Shown: in pieces, positions 63,912 through 64,000 of the stretch
How the letters are laid out: each line of letters starts with the position of its first letter
How positions within the stretch are numbered: position 1 is the stretch's first letter
Source: Clostridium_AM tanneri
Lineage (GTDB): Bacteria; Bacillota; Clostridia; Clostridiales; Clostridiaceae
Direction: 5' to 3'
NCBI RefSeq assembly: GCF_033659955.1
Contig: NZ_JARUJP010000001.1
Location: forward strand, 310,001 to 374,000
Length of the DNA: 64,000 nucleotides
Program-made: the position numbers and the translations under genes
The notes under the pieces: model-generated
The model's database searches: none
Seen by the model: the letters and a program-made list of their open reading frames with translations, nothing else
What the model was told of the DNA's origin: nothing

Positions 63912-64000
63912 TTAATTTTTCTCTGTTACTCTATAAGAATTTGTATATATGTTAGCCTTCTCTCCCCGTACAAAACCAATTAATGTTATATTTAGCGCAT
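63912..64000 (-). CDS. fdhD: C-terminal end of FdhD, formate dehydrogenase sulfurtransferase
   Basis: The last 28 codons before TAA (63912-63914) read ALNITLIGFVRGEKANIYTN..., which matches the conserved FdhD ending (TLIGFxRGxxxNIYT). FdhD sulfurates the Mo/W cofactor of formate dehydrogenase. The rest lies beyond the window. It directly precedes the hyt operon, which implies a formate dehydrogenase gene nearby. Confidence 0.8.
   Translation of the reverse strand, partial: ALNITLIGFVRGEKANIYTNSYRVTEKN

Noticed and set aside
1..64000. CRISPR arrays, rRNA genes, intact insertion sequences or prophage genes
   Set aside because: No regularly spaced repeats, rRNA-like blocks, transposase or phage structural frames were seen; only tRNA-Sec was found among RNA genes of the translation apparatus.

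Overview
The window is one contiguous stretch of a low-GC, endospore-forming, strictly anaerobic Firmicute, almost certainly Clostridium sensu stricto. The evidence is the AT-rich sequence, strong GGAGG-type ribosome binding sites, the spore genes gpr, spoIIP and spoIVFA/FB, the CIRCE-controlled hrcA-grpE-dnaK-dnaJ operon and the mre/min/rod region with its usual clostridial neighbours. A selenocysteine gene set, an [FeFe]-hydrogenase operon and the end of fdhD together point to a hydrogen/formate-metabolising, acetogen-like clostridium such as the C. ljungdahlii/autoethanogenum or C. carboxidivorans type. That species-level placement is inference.

Layout. 1-4672 (minus): heat-shock operon hrcA-grpE-dnaK-dnaJ behind a perfect CIRCE operator; dnaJ runs off the left edge. 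4778-10733: lepA-hemW, a small membrane protein, spoIIP and gpr, then rpsT divergent on the plus strand. 11039-16796 (minus): an operon-like run of a full-length P-type ATPase that has lost most catalytic motifs, an 86-residue unknown protein, a comEC whose C-terminal domain is degenerate, and holA. 17119-22808 (plus): a complete oligopeptide transporter, oppBCDFA. 22879-25150: two small unknown genes and a higher-GC MFS transporter that looks acquired. 25156-29965 (minus): selC (tRNA-Sec), selB, selA and selD; selD itself reads through an in-frame UGA.

30036-41727: comEA, dacA, rluD, ridA, yqeK-nadD-yhbY-obg, rpmA-prp-rplU with an L21 leader, rng and its radical-SAM partners. 41761-41876 is a GC-rich, strongly folded block without a gene, possibly an IS200/IS605-derived remnant. 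41928-54068: spoIVFB-spoIVFA, mgsA, rodA, minCDE, PBP2, mreDCB, radC, maf, DUF4321, which together cover cell elongation, division-site placement and sporulation signalling. 54309-56279: a SPOR-like protein, a GNAT enzyme and an orphan CheX.

56634-64000: a sigma-54 activator with a His-rich linker (plus) faces a minus-strand operon of NuoE-like, NuoF-like, Fe-S, ferredoxin, [FeFe]-hydrogenase and ferredoxin genes. This is the order of hytC-B-D-E1-A-E2, the electron-bifurcating NADP/ferredoxin hydrogenase that works with a seleno-formate dehydrogenase. The last codons of fdhD lie just upstream, so an fdhA gene is expected beyond the right edge. The selenocysteine genes here would supply the formate dehydrogenase.

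Most notable: the conserved-length but catalytically stripped P-type ATPase; a perfect 14-bp inverted repeat enclosing the selC -10 box; a duplicated hydrogenase C-terminal tail between hytA and hytE2; and the GC-rich structured element at 41.8 kb.
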